DNA of 5,188 nucleotides from Pontiellaceae bacterium (GTDB lineage: Bacteria > Verrucomicrobiota > Kiritimatiellia > Kiritimatiellales > Tichowtungiaceae), in NCBI GenBank assembly GCA_029934215.1, contig JAOZMR010000209.1, positions 1 through 5,188 of the forward strand. The letters run 5' to 3'. Position numbers and translations under genes: made by a program. Under the pieces are notes generated by a model. The model was not told where the DNA came from and made no database searches. It saw only the letters and a program-made list of their open reading frames with translations. Below are positions 1 to 5,116 of this stretch, in pieces (position 1 is the stretch's first letter; the number at the start of each line of letters is the position of its first letter).

Positions 1-2
1 TC

Positions 3-122
3 AGGCGTTTAGCGCTGAACCTACTGAAGAAGGATAAAGCAAAACCCTCTTTGAGTATTCGCCGCAACCGCTTAATGGCGGGATGGAACGGAAAATACTC
101 AAAAAGCATTCTTGGGATTTAG
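3..122 (+). CDS. ISAs1-family (DDE) transposase, C-terminal fragment
   Basis: An open frame enters from the window edge and ends at TAG, giving 39 residues. The segment begins RRLALNLLKKDKAKPSLSIR and continues through RNRLMAGWNGKYSKSILGI. The pattern ALNLLKKDK, then a basic stretch, then a K/R-rLxAGWxxxYxxxIL ending is the characteristic C-terminus of ISAs1-family (H-repeat-like) DDE transposases. The DDE catalytic residues lie upstream, outside the window, so intactness cannot be judged. The C-terminus itself ends normally rather than by frameshift. This is identification by family memory from a short segment, so confidence is moderate. No other reading frame here looks better. Confidence 0.65.
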   Translation, partial: RRLALNLLKKDKAKPSLSIRRNRLMAGWNGKYSKSILGI

Positions 123-136
123 ATGCGTTTGCCCTG
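121..136 (+). repeat. Putative right terminal inverted repeat of the ISAs1-like element
   Basis: The sequence AGATGCGTTTGCCCTG starts within the transposase stop codon. Read from outside it is CAGGGCAAACGCATCT, which has the CAGGG terminus common among ISAs1-family elements. The partner repeat is not in the window. If correct, base 136 is the last base of the element and the next 8-10 bases would be one copy of the target duplication. Confidence 0.5.
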
Positions 137-143
137 CGTGCTT

Positions 144-156
144 TCCAAGGTTTGGA
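144..156. repeat. Short palindrome between the IS end and gpmI
   Basis: TCCAA-GGT-TTGGA forms a 5-bp stem with a 3-nt centre, starting three bases beyond the gpmI stop codon on its downstream side. On the gpmI strand it is not followed by a T run, so it is not a classical intrinsic terminator. It could be a weak terminator, a transcript-end stabiliser or part of an intergenic palindrome family. A similar TTTCC...GGAAA hairpin follows the HIT gene at about 3947-3962. Confidence 0.3.
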
Positions 157-159
157 TGT

Positions 160-1812
160 TTAGCCGACGTCGACAATCGACGCTGTATAATCGGCGGGTG
201 GTTCATAGCCGAGCAGCGTGATGCAGGTGGCAGCGAGGTTCGCGATGCCTGGATTTTCCACATCTGCTTTCCGAGCATTGGAAACTCCTGACGGATCAAA
301 AACGATCGCCGGGACTGGATTGAGCGAATGTGCTGTTTTTGGTTTGCAATTGCCGTCGGAGTCTAATTTGAGCTCATGGGTCTTTTTGTCGAGCTCACAC
401 ATGTCGTCGGAGTTTCCGTGGTCAGCGGTGCAAACCATGATGCCGTTGGTTTTCCTGAGCGCGTCCATGATTTTGCCGACGCTTTCGTCCACGGCTTCGA
501 CAGCTATTTTGACCGCAGCGGTGACACCTGTGTGCCCGACCATGTCGCCGTTCGGGAAGTTTAAACGGATGAATTTGTAGTCACCGCTTTCGATGGCCTT
601 CACGACCTCCGCCGTAATTTCATCGGCCTTCATGCGTGGAGCGTTTTCGAACGGACAGACATCGGACGGAACTTCCTTCCAGGTTTCTGCTTCGAATTTC
701 CCGGAGTTGTTACCATTAAAGAAATAGGTGACGTGTCCGAACTTCTGCGTCTCCGAAATGGCAAACTGTTTTACGCCGACGTTCGAAAGGTATTCGCTCA
801 TTGTGCGATCAATGGCGGGCGGAGTGACGAGATATTTTTTCGGCACATCGAGGTCCCCGTCGTACTGCATCATCCCCGCGTAAATCACATCGGGCTTCGA
901 TCCGCGATCAAACTCTGTGAGCTCGTCGGCTTCAAATGCTTTTGTGATTTCGAGAGAGCGGTCGCCTCGAAAATTGAAGAACACAACGCTGTCGCCATCA
1001 ACAATGGGACCAACGGGGGCGCCGTCGCGTTCGATCACAAATGCAGGTAAATCCTGATCAAGGATGCCAGGTGCCTCAACTCGGAAGGCTTCCACGGCTT
1101 CGCGCATCGAACCAAAGGTGCGGCCATCGGCTTTTACATGAGCGTTCCAGCCGCGCTCAACCATCGTCCAGTCCGCATCGTAGCGATCCATCGTGATGTT
1201 CATGCGACCGCCGCCGGAAGCGATGCAATAGTCAACCGTGCCGTCGGCATTGATATCGGCAAGGAATGCATCAAAACGAGCGACATAATCGAGAGCGGAA
1301 GTCGGCGGCACGTCGCGCCCGTCGATCAGCGGATGAATACGTGCACATTTCACCCCCTGCTCTTTGGCTTTCACCAGCATAGCCTCGAGATGCTTGAGAT
1401 TCGAATGAACATTACCGTCCGAGAATAAACCGATAAAATGAAGGGAAGAGCCCTCTTCAACGGCATTTGCAACAAGCTCCTTCCAGACCTCGCCATCAAA
1501 CATAGAACCAGATTCAATCGCATCGCCCACCAAAGCCGCGCCCTGCGCGAAAACGCGCCCGCAACCCATCGCATTGTGACCAACCTCGGAATTACCCATA
1601 TCGCCATCGTCCGGCAAACCCACCGCAACACCATGCGCTCGAACCTCGGAATAGACCGCATTCTCGCGCAACCAATCGAGATTTGGCGTACTCGCGAGCT
1701 TCACATAATCGCTCTTCGGGTTCTTCCCAATTCCAATACCATCCATGATTACCAACACAACGGGTCCTTCAGAACCCACAAAAACATTCGATTTTTTCAA
1801 TACTTCCATCAT
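160..1812 (-). CDS. gpmI: 2,3-bisphosphoglycerate-independent phosphoglycerate mutase
   Basis: A cytosolic glycolytic enzyme that interconverts 3- and 2-phosphoglycerate through a phosphoserine intermediate and two divalent metals (Mn-type), with no 2,3-bisphosphoglycerate cofactor. All family landmarks are visible in the 550 residues. VIMDGIGIG has metal ligand D24. GNSEVGH (73-79) has nucleophile S75. DGNVHS is at 132-137 and the substrate loop DGRDVPP at 164-170. FNFRGDR is at 279-285 and KFGHVTYFFNG at 357-367. NFPNGDMVGHTG has metal ligands D423 and H427, TADHGN has D464 and H465, and TAHSLNPVP has H495. It is about 40 residues longer than the common ~510-residue form, partly through an insertion at about 475-492 between TADHGN and TAHSLN, as seen in a long subtype. 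The start at 1812 is chosen because AAGGAG lies 8 nt upstream. A second Met follows immediately. It is divergent from infA and nothing suggests it is broken. Confidence 0.97.
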   Translation of the reverse strand: MMEVLKKSNVFVGSEGPVVLVIMDGIGIGKNPKSDYVKLASTPNLDWLRENAVYSEVRAHGVAVGLPDDGDMGNSEVGHNAMGCGRVFAQGAALVGDAIESGSMFDGEVWKELVANAVEEGSSLHFIGLFSDGNVHSNLKHLEAMLVKAKEQGVKCARIHPLIDGRDVPPTSALDYVARFDAFLADINADGTVDYCIASGGGRMNITMDRYDADWTMVERGWNAHVKADGRTFGSMREAVEAFRVEAPGILDQDLPAFVIERDGAPVGPIVDGDSVVFFNFRGDRSLEITKAFEADELTEFDRGSKPDVIYAGMMQYDGDLDVPKKYLVTPPAIDRTMSEYLSNVGVKQFAISETQKFGHVTYFFNGNNSGKFEAETWKEVPSDVCPFENAPRMKADEITAEVVKAIESGDYKFIRLNFPNGDMVGHTGVTAAVKIAVEAVDESVGKIMDALRKTNGIMVCTADHGNSDDMCELDKKTHELKLDSDGNCKPKTAHSLNPVPAIVFDPSGVSNARKADVENPGIANLAATCITLLGYEPPADYTASIVDVG

Positions 1813-1820
1813 ATAAAATT

Positions 1821-1826
1821 CTCCTT
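1821..1826 (-). promoter_or_regulatory. Ribosome binding site of gpmI
   Basis: On the minus strand AAGGAG lies 8 nt upstream of the first of two adjacent ATG codons (11 nt from the second). This favours the first Met as the start. Confidence 0.8.
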
Positions 1827-1854
1827 ATTTAAGGTGAACAGGGTGAAGGCAGAA

Positions 1855-1876
1855 CCCAAAGGATGAAAGTTCAAAG
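1855..1876. repeat. Degenerate heptamer repeat (NNNAAAG) in the gpmI-infA intergenic region
   Basis: On the plus strand the units CCCAAAG, then one extra G, then ATGAAAG and TTCAAAG follow one another with a 7-bp step. On the minus strand this reads CTTTGAA CTTTCAT C CTTTGGG, so it lies in the gpmI upstream region. It is short and degenerate and could be chance. It is listed because another heptamer array occurs at 3975-3995. The rest of the 130-bp divergent region has no convincing promoter on the gpmI strand. Confidence 0.3.
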
Positions 1877-1886
1877 TGCCAAAAAC

Positions 1887-1913
1887 TTGCATTGAGCTCT
1901 ACTCTGTGTAGCA
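1887..1913 (+). promoter_or_regulatory. Weak candidate promoter for infA
   Basis: TTGCAT and TAGCAT are separated by 16 bp, with the -10-like box about 30 bp before the infA start. They match the sigma-70 consensus at 3/6 and 4/6 positions, so this is only a candidate. It is the best hexamer pair I could find in the divergent region on this strand. Confidence 0.2.
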
Positions 1914-1932
1914 TCTGCCCGTTCATTAAAAA

Positions 1933-1938
1933 AAGGAA
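1933..1938 (+). promoter_or_regulatory. Ribosome binding site of infA
   Basis: AAGGAA lies 4 nt upstream of the ATG at 1943, inside an A-rich run. It supports this start over the upstream in-frame TTG at 1892. Confidence 0.65.
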
Positions 1939-1942
1939 ATTT

Positions 1943-2164
1943 ATGGCTAAAGAAGAAGCATTGGAATTCGAAGGCGTCGTAGAGAAAGTTCTCCCCGCCA
2001 CTCTCTATAATGTGAAACTGGAAAACGGACACGTAATCCTCGCGCACATTTCTGGCAAAATGCGCAAGCATTTCATTCGGATCGCCGTCGGCGACCGCGT
2101 GACAATTGCCATGTCTCCATACGACCTCACAAAAGGTCGCATCACATTCCGCCACAGGAATTAA
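1943..2164 (+). CDS. infA: Translation initiation factor IF-1
   Basis: A 73-residue protein, matching the usual 71-73 residues of IF-1. It is a single OB-fold S1-like domain that binds the 30S A site during initiation. The whole chain is diagnostic: MAKEEALEFEGVVEKVLPAT, then LENGHVILAHISGKMRKHFI, GDRVTIAMSPYDLTKGRI and a terminal FRHRN. The reading frame extends upstream to a TTG at 1892, but ATG at 1943 is chosen because family proteins begin MAKE and AAGGAA lies 4 nt before it. It is the first gene of a plus-strand set, 60 bp ahead of the phosphofructokinase gene with no clear terminator between them. Cotranscription is therefore possible. It is not in the usual ribosomal-protein or secY neighbourhood. 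Confidence 0.96.
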   Translation: MAKEEALEFEGVVEKVLPATLYNVKLENGHVILAHISGKMRKHFIRIAVGDRVTIAMSPYDLTKGRITFRHRN

Positions 2165-2224
2165 ACACAGTTCATTCCGCTCTACATTTCGGTTTATTTC
2201 CCAAGAACGTACGGATGAAAACTT

Positions 2225-3541
2225 ATGAATACAATTATACCAGTCGACACACTGGGTGAATGCAACATCGCTTCGCCGTTTCAAGCGAAGCACCACACAT
2301 TTTATAGTGATGAAGACGGGGTGATCCGCCATGTACTAAGCCGCGACTTGCAAGACGCATCCTCCGTCGACGAACTGGAATTCTTCCAATTAGCCGGAGC
2401 ACGCGAAAAACTATTCTTTGACCCGAAAAACGCTACAGTCGGCATTGTGACGTGCGGCGGGCTTTGCCCAGGGCTTAACGACGTGATACGTTCGATCACA
2501 TTTTGCGCGTTAGAAAGCTATAACGTGAAAAAGGTGCTAGGTTTTCAGTATGGCTACGAAGGCCTCGTTGCTAAATACTTTCATCAGCCCATCGAACTGA
2601 ACACACAGAACACCGACGACATTCATGAAAAAGGCGGAACAATCCTGAAATCATCGCGCGGCGGACAAGACATCAAAGAAATGGTTCACACACTCAAACA
2701 CTACAAAGTGGACATCCTCGTCACCATCGGTGGCGACGGCACACTTCGTGGCGCACGAGAGATACAGAAAGAAATCACAAAACAGAACCTAAACATCTCG
2801 GTGATCGGTGTACCGAAAACAATTGACAACGACATAGCCCTCGTTGACCGATCCTTTGGTTTTGAAACCGCAGTTGAAGGCGCGTGGGACATCATCAACT
2901 GCGCGCACTCCGAGGCAAAAGGCTACCGTAACGGAGTCGGGCTGGTTCGCTTAATGGGACGCGAATCCGGATGGATCGCAGCATCCGCATCGCTCGCAAA
3001 CAGCAACGTCAACTTCTGTCTCATACCAGAATCAACATTCGATCTCGAAGGCCCCAACGGACTCTACGAACACCTACGCAAACGTCTCGAAAAGAAAGAC
3101 CACGCCGTCATCGTCGTTGCCGAAGGTGCGGGACAAGATCTAATGGCACAAGCCGCCGCGACAGACAAATCTGGAAACAAAAAACTAGGCGACATAGGAA
3201 CCTTCCTACGCGACGACATCAAACGCTGGTTTGCCGAAAACGAGACAGAAATCAACGTAAAATACTTTGATCCAAGCTACTCCATCCGAAGCACCCCCGC
3301 CAACGCCAACGACTCAGAATACTGCCTACTCCTCGGGAACGGAGCAATGCACGCAGCCATGGCAGGCAAAACCAACATGATTGTAGGTCTACACAACCAC
3401 CGGCTTGTCCACCTACCAATTCCAATGGTTGGAAAACGCAAACAAGTGGAGCCAGACCGCTGGGTTTGGCAAACCGTTTTACAAGCGACCCGCCAACCCG
3501 CAAACATGAAAAACGAAAAAGAAGATAGAACAGAAACATAA
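2225..3541 (+). CDS. ATP-dependent 6-phosphofructokinase, plant/kinetoplastid-like type
   Basis: A cytosolic enzyme that phosphorylates fructose 6-phosphate to fructose 1,6-bisphosphate in glycolysis. The 438 residues have a ~70-residue N-terminal extension ending in AGAREKLFFDPKN. The PFK fold follows: CGGLCPGLN (77-85), GGDGT (169-173), PKTIDND (197-203, catalytic Asp D201), MGRESGW (244-250) with substrate-binding residues, LIPES (267-271) and VVAEGAG (297-303). Gly at position 172, instead of the Asp of pyrophosphate enzymes, predicts ATP as phosphoryl donor. Lys198, instead of the Gly of E. coli PfkA, places it with long ATP-PFKs such as those of plants and trypanosomatids. Allosteric behaviour cannot be inferred. 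The start at 2225 has only a weak GGATGA upstream. The next in-frame feature, a HIT gene, begins directly after its stop. A short Lys/Glu-rich tail ends the protein. Family assignment is certain; donor choice is inferred from the two residues. Confidence 0.93.
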   Translation: MNTIIPVDTLGECNIASPFQAKHHTFYSDEDGVIRHVLSRDLQDASSVDELEFFQLAGAREKLFFDPKNATVGIVTCGGLCPGLNDVIRSITFCALESYNVKKVLGFQYGYEGLVAKYFHQPIELNTQNTDDIHEKGGTILKSSRGGQDIKEMVHTLKHYKVDILVTIGGDGTLRGAREIQKEITKQNLNISVIGVPKTIDNDIALVDRSFGFETAVEGAWDIINCAHSEAKGYRNGVGLVRLMGRESGWIAASASLANSNVNFCLIPESTFDLEGPNGLYEHLRKRLEKKDHAVIVVAEGAGQDLMAQAAATDKSGNKKLGDIGTFLRDDIKRWFAENETEINVKYFDPSYSIRSTPANANDSEYCLLLGNGAMHAAMAGKTNMIVGLHNHRLVHLPIPMVGKRKQVEPDRWVWQTVLQATRQPANMKNEKEDRTET

Positions 3542-3943
3542 ATGAAAATCCACTCAACACTAGAAAAAGACTCCATATTAATTGGACGTTTTGGATTATG
3601 TCAGATTCGTCTAATCAACGACAGCAACTACCCGTGGGTACTACTCATTCCAGAACGCGAAAACATCACAGAAATCCATCAGCTATCCATAGAAGACCGC
3701 CGCCTACTTACCGAAGAATCCGCACTTCTCTCCGCGACACTTGCCCATCTATTCAACGCCGACAAAATGAACATTGCCGCGATAGGAAACCACGTTCCTC
3801 AGCTACACATTCACCACATTGCACGACACAAAACCGACCCCGCATGGCCCGCGCCCGTTTGGGGCAAACTTCCGACGAAACCCTACACCGCCGCCGACCT
3901 CGAAGAAACGGCCGACAAAATCGCCGACGCCCTATGGTGTTAA
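3542..3943 (+). CDS. HIT (histidine triad) domain protein
   Basis: A 133-residue single-domain protein of the HIT superfamily, whose members hydrolyse or transfer nucleotides from substrates such as nucleoside phosphoramidates or dinucleoside polyphosphates. The true substrate here is unknown. Visible elements are an N-terminal strand region with NDSNYPWVLLIPER (26-39), a helix, then KMNIAAIGNHVPQLHIHHIA (75-94) and the ending AWPAPVWGK (101-109). The triad reads Q-L-H-I-H-H-I at 87-93. Gln replaces the first His, a known variant in this bacterial subgroup (QLHVHV-type). H89 is the expected nucleophile and H91 the third triad residue. The ATG abuts the TAA of the phosphofructokinase gene and no separate Shine-Dalgarno is obvious, so translation by coupling to PFK is likely. 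Coding composition is strongly A/C-rich and T-poor, like the end of PFK. Confidence 0.9.
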   Translation: MKIHSTLEKDSILIGRFGLCQIRLINDSNYPWVLLIPERENITEIHQLSIEDRRLLTEESALLSATLAHLFNADKMNIAAIGNHVPQLHIHHIARHKTDPAWPAPVWGKLPTKPYTAADLEETADKIADALWC

Positions 3944-3946
3944 GGC

Positions 3947-3962
3947 ATTTCCGATTGGAAAT
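3947..3962 (+). terminator. Weak hairpin after the HIT gene, possible terminator
   Basis: ATTTCC-GATT-GGAAAT forms a 6-bp stem with a 4-nt loop, three bases after the HIT stop codon. A run of five T residues follows at 3969-3973, but it is separated from the stem by TTGGGC. The stem is AT-rich, so termination strength is doubtful. It resembles the TCCAA-N3-TTGGA palindrome just after gpmI. Confidence 0.3.
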
Positions 3963-3974
3963 TTGGGCTTTTTC

Positions 3975-3995
3975 GATTGGAGATTGCCGATTGAA
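3975..3995 (+). repeat. Three tandem GATTGNN heptamers
   Basis: GATTGGA, GATTGCC and GATTGAA follow each other exactly. A further GATTGGA lies at 3953-3959, offset by 22 bp, within the loop and arm of the hairpin. This looks like a short tandemly repeated heptamer tract of the type seen in intergenic DNA of several bacteria. No function is assigned. The sequence between it and the mobile unit at 4026 shows nothing else I can support. Confidence 0.45.
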
Positions 3996-4025
3996 AGAAA
4001 AGGTTCCAACCCTTGAAGAAAGAGA

Positions 4026-4049
4026 AGGGGTCAGTCCTATAAATTAATG
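4026..4049 (+). repeat. Left inverted repeat of the RAYT element
   Basis: It begins AGGGGTCAGTCC and ends AAATTAATG, and is the exact reverse complement of 5093-5116 over 24 bases. Pairing fails at 4025/5117 and 4050/5092, which fixes its length. It contains stop codons in two of the three plus-strand frames; the third frame meets TGA at 4059-4061. Confidence 0.9.
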
Positions 4050-4057
4050 ATCCAGCC

Positions 4058-4085
4058 TTGACGGGCGAGTTGCATTTGATAGATT
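4058..4085 (+). promoter_or_regulatory. Candidate promoter of the RAYT transposase
   Basis: TTGACG (5/6 match to the -35 box) is followed after 16 bp by TAGATT (4/6 match to the -10 box). The -10-like box ends only 6 nt before the ATG at 4092. A transcript from it would start at or very near the start codon, that is, be leaderless. No Shine-Dalgarno is visible before this ATG, which is compatible with that idea but also with a poorly expressed gene. Confidence 0.3.
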
Positions 4086-4091
4086 TCTTCC

Positions 4092-5105
4092 ATGCCAAGA
4101 AAACCAAGAGTGGAATTTAAGGGAGCGATTTATCACGTGATGTGCCGGGGAAACCGTCAGCAGAGCGTGTTTCGGGAAGATCGGGATAACGAAGTTTTTT
4201 TAGATACGTTGGGAGAAGCATGTGTTCGTTGTGGATGGCGGGTGCATGCTTTTGTGTTGATGGGGAATCATTATCACCTTTTGATTGAAACTACGGCGGC
4301 GAATCTGGTGGCGGGCATGCAGTGGCTTCAAGGAACGTATACGAAGCGCTTTAATGTGCGGCATAAGGAGTGGGGGCATCTTTTTCAGGGGCGATATAAA
4401 GCGTTGCTGGTCGATGGCGTCGGCGATTATTTTTCAACAGTCGCCAATTATATTCATCTGAATCCGGCCCGTGTTAAGGGGTTTGATTTTGAGCAGACAA
4501 AGCTAGAGGAGCATGTCTGGAGCAGCTATCCGGCGTATTTCCTGACCGAAAAAAGACCGGAATGGCTTTGTGTTGAGCGAGTGCTCGGCGGAGTGGGCTT
4601 TCGGGATACACCCGCAGGGCGGCAGGCATATCGGGAACATATGGAGCGGCAAGTTTTAGGGATGCAGCGTAGCGAAAAACCCTGGATGGCGGATGAAAAC
4701 TGGAGTCGTATTCGTCGCGGGTGGTGTTTTGGTGATGATGTGTTTAGAAAAGAGATGATGGAGCGTCTAGACGGCTCATTAAAGTCTAAGCGGCGAGAGT
4801 CGTTTAGTGGCGCAGAAATACGACAACATGATGAAGTCGAGGCGGAACGGTTGGTCAAAATGGGGCTAAAAGCACTTGGCCTTGCAGATGGAGATTTGGG
4901 GGCAATGATAAAAAGCAGCCCAGAGAAATATGCAATAGCTTGGTTGGTACGGAAAAACACCTGTGTGCGGAGCGGTTGGATTAAAGAACGCCTTCATATG
5001 GGGTCAGCCACTAACTTTTCTGATTATTTGCGGAAACTCGAATCTTCAAAAAGAGATGGGTGGGGCTATACGGAATTTGACCGCATTCAAAACATTAATT
5101 TATAG
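4092..5105 (+). CDS. REP-associated-type tyrosine transposase (Y1_Tnp, HUH)
   Basis: A 337-residue single-strand DNA transposase of the IS200/IS605-related Y1 superfamily, RAYT branch. The N-terminal domain has the family pattern GAIYHVMCRGNRQQSVFRED (11-30). The HUH metal motif is within LMGNHYHLLIE (56-66), with H60 and H62. A conserved HLFQGRYKALLVD follows at 96-108. YIHLNPARVK (120-129) carries the probable nucleophile Y120. The C-terminal part (about 245-315) ends in KYAIAWLVRKNTCVRSGWIK and RLHMGSATNFSDYL, a helix-turn-helix-like region resembling the DnaA C-terminal type seen in longer RAYTs. All catalytic motifs are intact, so the protein may be active. It is the only gene between the 24-bp inverted repeats. 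Codons end mainly in G or T, unlike the upstream genes. The start at 4092 gives the usual MPRxxRxEF N-terminus despite the lack of a Shine-Dalgarno. Confidence 0.92.
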   Translation: MPRKPRVEFKGAIYHVMCRGNRQQSVFREDRDNEVFLDTLGEACVRCGWRVHAFVLMGNHYHLLIETTAANLVAGMQWLQGTYTKRFNVRHKEWGHLFQGRYKALLVDGVGDYFSTVANYIHLNPARVKGFDFEQTKLEEHVWSSYPAYFLTEKRPEWLCVERVLGGVGFRDTPAGRQAYREHMERQVLGMQRSEKPWMADENWSRIRRGWCFGDDVFRKEMMERLDGSLKSKRRESFSGAEIRQHDEVEAERLVKMGLKALGLADGDLGAMIKSSPEKYAIAWLVRKNTCVRSGWIKERLHMGSATNFSDYLRKLESSKRDGWGYTEFDRIQNINL

Positions 5106-5116
5106 GACTGACCCCT
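5093..5116 (-). repeat. Right inverted repeat of the RAYT element
   Basis: It begins CATTAATTTATAGG and ends ACTGACCCCT, the exact reverse complement of 4026-4049. It encodes the last residues of the transposase and contains its TAG stop (5103-5105). The repeat sequence is therefore constrained by coding on this side but not on the left side. Confidence 0.9.

Larger units (their letters stand above)
1..136 (+). mobile_element. Right end of an ISAs1-family insertion sequence (partial)
   Basis: The first 136 bases read as the tail of an insertion sequence cut by the window edge. They contain the C-terminus of an ISAs1-like transposase, whose TAG stop overlaps the start of a candidate right terminal inverted repeat ending in GCCCTG. 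ISAs1-family transposase genes usually run almost to the end of the element, and their outer ends commonly read CAGGG, which fits. The left end lies outside the window, so neither the repeat pairing nor the target duplication can be confirmed. The element lies tail to tail with gpmI, 23 bp from its stop codon. Confidence 0.6.
4026..5116 (+). mobile_element. RAYT/IS200-like single-gene element bounded by 24-bp inverted repeats
   Basis: A 1,091-bp unit carries one Y1/HUH transposase gene and is delimited by a perfect 24-bp inverted repeat at 4026-4049 and 5093-5116. The transposase stop codon falls inside the right repeat. No target duplication is visible outside the repeats (left flank ends AGAGA, right flank begins CATGT), which agrees with HUH chemistry. 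Its G/T-rich base composition contrasts with the A/C-rich genes to its left, supporting an independent origin or an opposite orientation of insertion. The boundaries are inferred from the repeat only. Real element ends could extend a few bases outside it. Confidence 0.65.

Noticed and set aside
218..1428. Plus-strand open frames opposite gpmI
   Set aside because: They lie wholly antisense to an intact gpmI with all catalytic motifs, and none has a recognisable domain or ribosome site.
1876..1891. Sigma-54-like site upstream of infA, and TTGGCAC on the minus strand
   Set aside because: The plus-strand match lacks the GG at -24, and the minus-strand TGGCAC lacks the GC at -12 with correct spacing.
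1892..1942. Upstream TTG start extending infA by 17 residues
   Set aside because: IF-1 proteins begin MAKE, and AAGGAA sits just before the ATG at 1943. The extension has no family counterpart.
1871..2332. 153-residue minus-strand frame overlapping infA and the start of PFK
   Set aside because: It is antisense to two well-supported genes and shows no recognisable domain.
4010..4029. CCCTT...AAGGG stem before the RAYT element as a terminator
   Set aside because: The stem is only 5 bp with a 10-nt loop and no T run, and its right arm overlaps the element border.
3598..4047. 149-residue Arg-rich plus-strand frame overlapping the HIT gene
   Set aside because: It is an out-of-frame shadow of the HIT gene. 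Its Arg/Thr-rich composition follows from the A/C-rich DNA, and it ends inside the inverted repeat.
4526..4960. 144-residue minus-strand frame in the RAYT gene
   Set aside because: It is antisense to a transposase with intact motifs and has no domain signal.
5000..5009. Internal GGGGTCAGCC within the transposase, resembling the element end
   Set aside because: It encodes part of the conserved MGSA segment of the helix-turn-helix region and matches the repeat for only 8 bases, so it is most likely coincidence.
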